Shown here in pieces: positions 12,799 to 15,229 of a DNA stretch of 15,229 bases. This stretch comes from Candidatus Ratteibacteria bacterium. Its GTDB lineage: Bacteria > Ratteibacteria > UBA8468 > B48-G9 > JAFGKM01. The stretch spans positions 1-15,229 of the forward strand of contig JAQVEU010000006.1 in NCBI GenBank assembly GCA_028697565.1, written 5' to 3'. The translations under genes and the position numbers were made by a program. The notes under the pieces are model-generated. The model ran no database searches. It was not told the DNA's origin and worked only from the letters and a program-made list of their open reading frames with translations. The first letter of the stretch is position 1. The number at the start of each line of letters is the position of its first letter.

Positions 12799-13960
12799 GG
12801 CATTTGCTGAGGCGATGAGGCAGATAAATCCTGATGTGGTGGCTGCATATCCCATAACACCCGCGACAGAGATTGTCCAGATATTCTCACAGTTTGTAGC
12901 AGATGGACTGGTGAAGACAGAGTTTGTAGCTGTGGAGAGTGAGCACAGTGCTATGAGTGCCTGTATAGGTGCATCTGCTTCTGGTGTTAGGGCAATGACA
13001 GGAACATCTTCCCAGGGGTTAGCACTTATGTGGGAGATGCTTTATATTGCCGCAGGGCTACGGCTTCCTATTATAATGTCCGTGGTAAATCGTACACTAT
13101 CATCTCCCATCAATATCCACTGTGACCACTCAGATACAATAGGGGCAAGGGACTCTGGATGGATACAACTTTTTTCAGAGAATGTCCAGGAGGCATATGA
13201 TAATCTTATACAGGCAGTACGAATAGCAGAACATCCAGATGTGAAACTTCCTGTGATGGCAACCACAGATGGATTTATATTGAGCCACTGTCTTGAAACA
13301 ATGGATATGCTTTTAGATGAAGATGTTCAGGCATTTGTGGGAGAACCACCTGAAAGACCTAATCTTATTAAAAGCGTGAAGGATGGAAAACCAATCACAT
13401 TGGGAGCATTGGACCTGCAGGACTACTACTTTGAACATAAAAGACAGTCAGCCGAAGGGATGTTTAATGCAAAAAAAGTAATTCCGGAGATAGGAAAAGA
13501 GTTCGGGCAAAAGTTTGGCAGGACATATACCTTCTTTGAGGAGTACCGGATGGATGATGCAGAGGCAGTTGTTATTGTTATGGGTTCAACCACAGGTACT
13601 GCAAAGGATGTTGTGGATGTTATGAGGGAAGAAGGTAAAAAGATAGGGATTTTAAAACTCCGTGTTTATAGACCGTTTCCAGCAGAGGAATTGGCAAGAG
13701 TTCTTAAGGGTAAAAAGGCCATAGGTGTGATGGATAGGGCAGAGGGTATGAGTGCAACCACAGGCCCTGTATATCCGGATATCTGCGCAGCGCTTTATGA
13801 TATACCGGAAGGCAGACCTCTACTGCTGGACTATATATACGGACTTGGTGGAAGGGATGTAACAAAGGAAGACATAAGGTATATATGTGAAGAGATTTTG
13901 AAAACCGCAGATACAGGAAAGAAGGACTATACACTTAAATATGTTGGAGTGAGAGAATAA
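12773..13960 (+). CDS. porA: Pyruvate:ferredoxin oxidoreductase, alpha subunit
   Basis: The 395-aa protein is the alpha subunit with the domain that completes the TPP site. It shows AYPITPATE (25-33), the VESEHSAM block (54-61) containing the conserved Glu, GTSSQGLALMWE, GARDSGWIQL (124-133) and a C-terminal swivel domain (about 255-370) with RPFPAEEL. The GARDSGW segment is typical of pyruvate-specific forms and not of 2-oxoglutarate or branched-chain forms. Length is usual. The ATG at 12773 follows AGGAG by 9 nt and lies inside the preceding gene. Confidence 0.95.
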   Translation: MKVARTGNEAFAEAMRQINPDVVAAYPITPATEIVQIFSQFVADGLVKTEFVAVESEHSAMSACIGASASGVRAMTGTSSQGLALMWEMLYIAAGLRLPIIMSVVNRTLSSPINIHCDHSDTIGARDSGWIQLFSENVQEAYDNLIQAVRIAEHPDVKLPVMATTDGFILSHCLETMDMLLDEDVQAFVGEPPERPNLIKSVKDGKPITLGALDLQDYYFEHKRQSAEGMFNAKKVIPEIGKEFGQKFGRTYTFFEEYRMDDAEAVVIVMGSTTGTAKDVVDVMREEGKKIGILKLRVYRPFPAEELARVLKGKKAIGVMDRAEGMSATTGPVYPDICAALYDIPEGRPLLLDYIYGLGGRDVTKEDIRYICEEILKTADTGKKDYTLKYVGVRE

Positions 13961-13972
13961 GGGGGAAAGAAA

Positions 13973-14893
13973 ATGCCTACACTAAAACAACTTGCAAAAA
14001 GAGAGGAACATTTTGTTTCAGGGCACCGGCTCTGTGGGGGATGTGGTGCCGGACTTGTGGCGAGGATGGTAATGCTTGCAATAGAAAAACCAGTGATTGT
14101 AGGAAATGCAACAGGGTGTCTGGAGGTGGCAAGCACCATATTTCCATATTCTGCATGGAACGTTCCGTGGATACACTCTGCATTTGAAAATGTTGCTGCA
14201 ACAGTAAGTGGGATAGAGGCAGCATACCGTTCATTAAAGAGGCAGGGAAAGATAGATAAGGACATTGTATTTGTTGCATTAGGTGGTGATGGCGGGACAT
14301 ATGATATAGGACTTCAGTCACTTTCAGGGGCAGCAGAACGAGGGCATAAGATATTGTATGTCTGTTATAACAACGAGGCATATATGAACACTGGCATCCA
14401 ACGGTCTTCTGCAACACCAAGAGCAGCACATACAACCACATCACCACTTGGCAAGGTAATACCGGGTAAGGTTCAGTTTCCCAAAGACCTTCCATCCATA
14501 ATGGTGGCACACAATATCCCCTATGTGGCAACCTCTATACCTGGTAGATGGAATGACCTTGTAAATAAGGTAGAAAAGGCGGTCACATTTGATGGGTTCA
14601 CATTTATAGATGTCCTTACACCCTGCCGTCTTGGCTGGCCACATGAGCCAGAACTTACAATGGAGATTTCACGGCTTGCTGTAGAGACCTGTATCTGGCC
14701 ACTTTATGAGGTAGTGGAAGGGAAGTATAGATTAACATATAGACCAAAAGAGAAAAAACCAGTTGTTGAGTGGTTCAAACCCCAGAGACGTTTTGCACAC
14801 CTATTTAAGCCAGAGAACCAACAACTTCTTGAGGATATACAAAAAGAGATTGACAAAAGGTGGGAATCTCTCCTGAAAAAGTGTGAAGGATGA
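13973..14893 (+). CDS. porB: Pyruvate:ferredoxin oxidoreductase, beta subunit
   Basis: The 306-aa protein binds thiamine pyrophosphate and the proximal [4Fe-4S] cluster. The TPP motif is GDGGTYDIG (105-113) followed by YNNEAYMNTGIQRS. The four cluster cysteines appear to be C21 and C24 (CGGC), C49 (ATGC) and C218 (TPC). RSSATPRAAHTTTSPLGK is a hallmark of PorB. The start is 12 nt after porA, with GGGGGAAAG as ribosome binding site. The next gene begins 3 nt after the stop. Confidence 0.95.
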   Translation: MPTLKQLAKREEHFVSGHRLCGGCGAGLVARMVMLAIEKPVIVGNATGCLEVASTIFPYSAWNVPWIHSAFENVAATVSGIEAAYRSLKRQGKIDKDIVFVALGGDGGTYDIGLQSLSGAAERGHKILYVCYNNEAYMNTGIQRSSATPRAAHTTTSPLGKVIPGKVQFPKDLPSIMVAHNIPYVATSIPGRWNDLVNKVEKAVTFDGFTFIDVLTPCRLGWPHEPELTMEISRLAVETCIWPLYEVVEGKYRLTYRPKEKKPVVEWFKPQRRFAHLFKPENQQLLEDIQKEIDKRWESLLKKCEG

Positions 14894-14896
14894 GAA

Positions 14897-15229
14897 ATGA
14901 ATGCGCTTGTGATTGCAGGTATCTCTTTATTAGTTTTTGTGATTGCATACCACTTTTATGGCAGGTTTTTAGAGCACCTGTGGGATATATCTGCTGAAAG
15001 AAAAACACCTGCCTTTGAGAAGGAAGATGGTGTGGACTATGTCCCTGCAAAAAACTGGCTCATACTTTTTGGACACCACTTTTCCTCCATTGCAGGTGCA
15101 GGGCCTATCCTTGGACCTGTGATTGCCTGTATGGTGTGGGGATGGTTGCCTGCCGCCTTATGGATAGTTATTGGTTCTATATTCTTGGGCGGTGTCCATG
15201 ACTTTGGTTCACTCATTTTAAGTTTACGT
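14897..15229 (+). CDS. cstA: CstA-family carbon starvation/pyruvate transporter (N-terminal part)
   Basis: The first 111 residues are in the window and the frame runs off the right edge. They show a first helix (3-20), the FGHHFSSIAGAGPILGPVIA block (58-77) that marks CstA, helices at about 74-98, and GGVHDFGSLILSLR. Full CstA proteins have many helices and about 480-700 residues. E. coli CstA and its paralogue BtsT import pyruvate; CstA was first linked to peptide use. It starts 3 nt after porB, with GGATGAG covering the porB stop. Its place at the end of porGDAB fits pyruvate as substrate, an inference from family and position. Confidence 0.93.
   Translation, partial: MNALVIAGISLLVFVIAYHFYGRFLEHLWDISAERKTPAFEKEDGVDYVPAKNWLILFGHHFSSIAGAGPILGPVIACMVWGWLPAALWIVIGSIFLGGVHDFGSLILSLR

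Noticed and set aside
13977..14531. A 184-aa minus-strand open frame
   Set aside because: It is the shadow of porB, whose domain motifs are all on the plus strand.

Overview
The window is AT-rich bacterial DNA with strong use of ATA, AGA and AGG codons, short intergenic gaps and many translationally coupled genes. The gene set includes a four-subunit pyruvate:ferredoxin oxidoreductase with a separate ferredoxin subunit, an alpha-type glycyl-tRNA synthetase (so a two-subunit GlyRS), a COG0731-type radical SAM protein, an HD-GYP protein and a CstA-type transporter. Together these suggest an anaerobic bacterium, probably an uncultivated lineage. I cannot place it in a phylum from this sequence.

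Left block, minus strand (1-4620): three overlapping genes encode a 60-aa two-helix membrane protein, a 176-aa TPR lipoprotein, and a very large protein (at least 1306 aa, running off the left edge). The large protein joins an M28-peptidase-like ectodomain to an FtsX/MacB-type permease. Its M28 motifs have lost most metal ligands, so it looks like a pseudopeptidase-permease working with a TPR lipoprotein at the cell envelope.

Repeat and tRNA block (4621-5300): a cluster of four inverted repeats is followed by a 166-bp direct repeat (4763-4928 and 4986-5150, about 98% identical). The second copy ends inside an intact tRNA-Leu(GAG) on the minus strand. The first copy carries only the 3' part of the same tRNA, next to a degenerate 5' half.

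Middle block (5301-9693): glyQ (minus) and a radical SAM gene (plus) diverge from back-to-back promoters. The radical SAM gene converges with, and overlaps by 8 bp, a minus-strand BaiN/HI0933-type flavoprotein gene. Upstream of the flavoprotein lies a 255-bp non-coding stretch with a three-arm structured element, a heptamer repeat and a palindromic MITE-like element. A minus-strand PAS-HD-GYP gene follows and diverges from the right-hand operon. Several promoters end only 6-8 nt before the start codon, which suggests leaderless mRNAs.

Right block, plus strand (9736-15229): a good promoter drives what looks like one operon: proS (lacking the editing insertion domain), a six-helix membrane protein, porG, porD, a 97-aa membrane/coiled-coil protein, porA, porB and the start of cstA. 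PorGDAB oxidises pyruvate to acetyl-CoA and reduces ferredoxin. CstA-family proteins include pyruvate importers, so the por-cstA part may be a pyruvate uptake and oxidation module. The 97-aa protein wedged between porD and porA is the least explained member.
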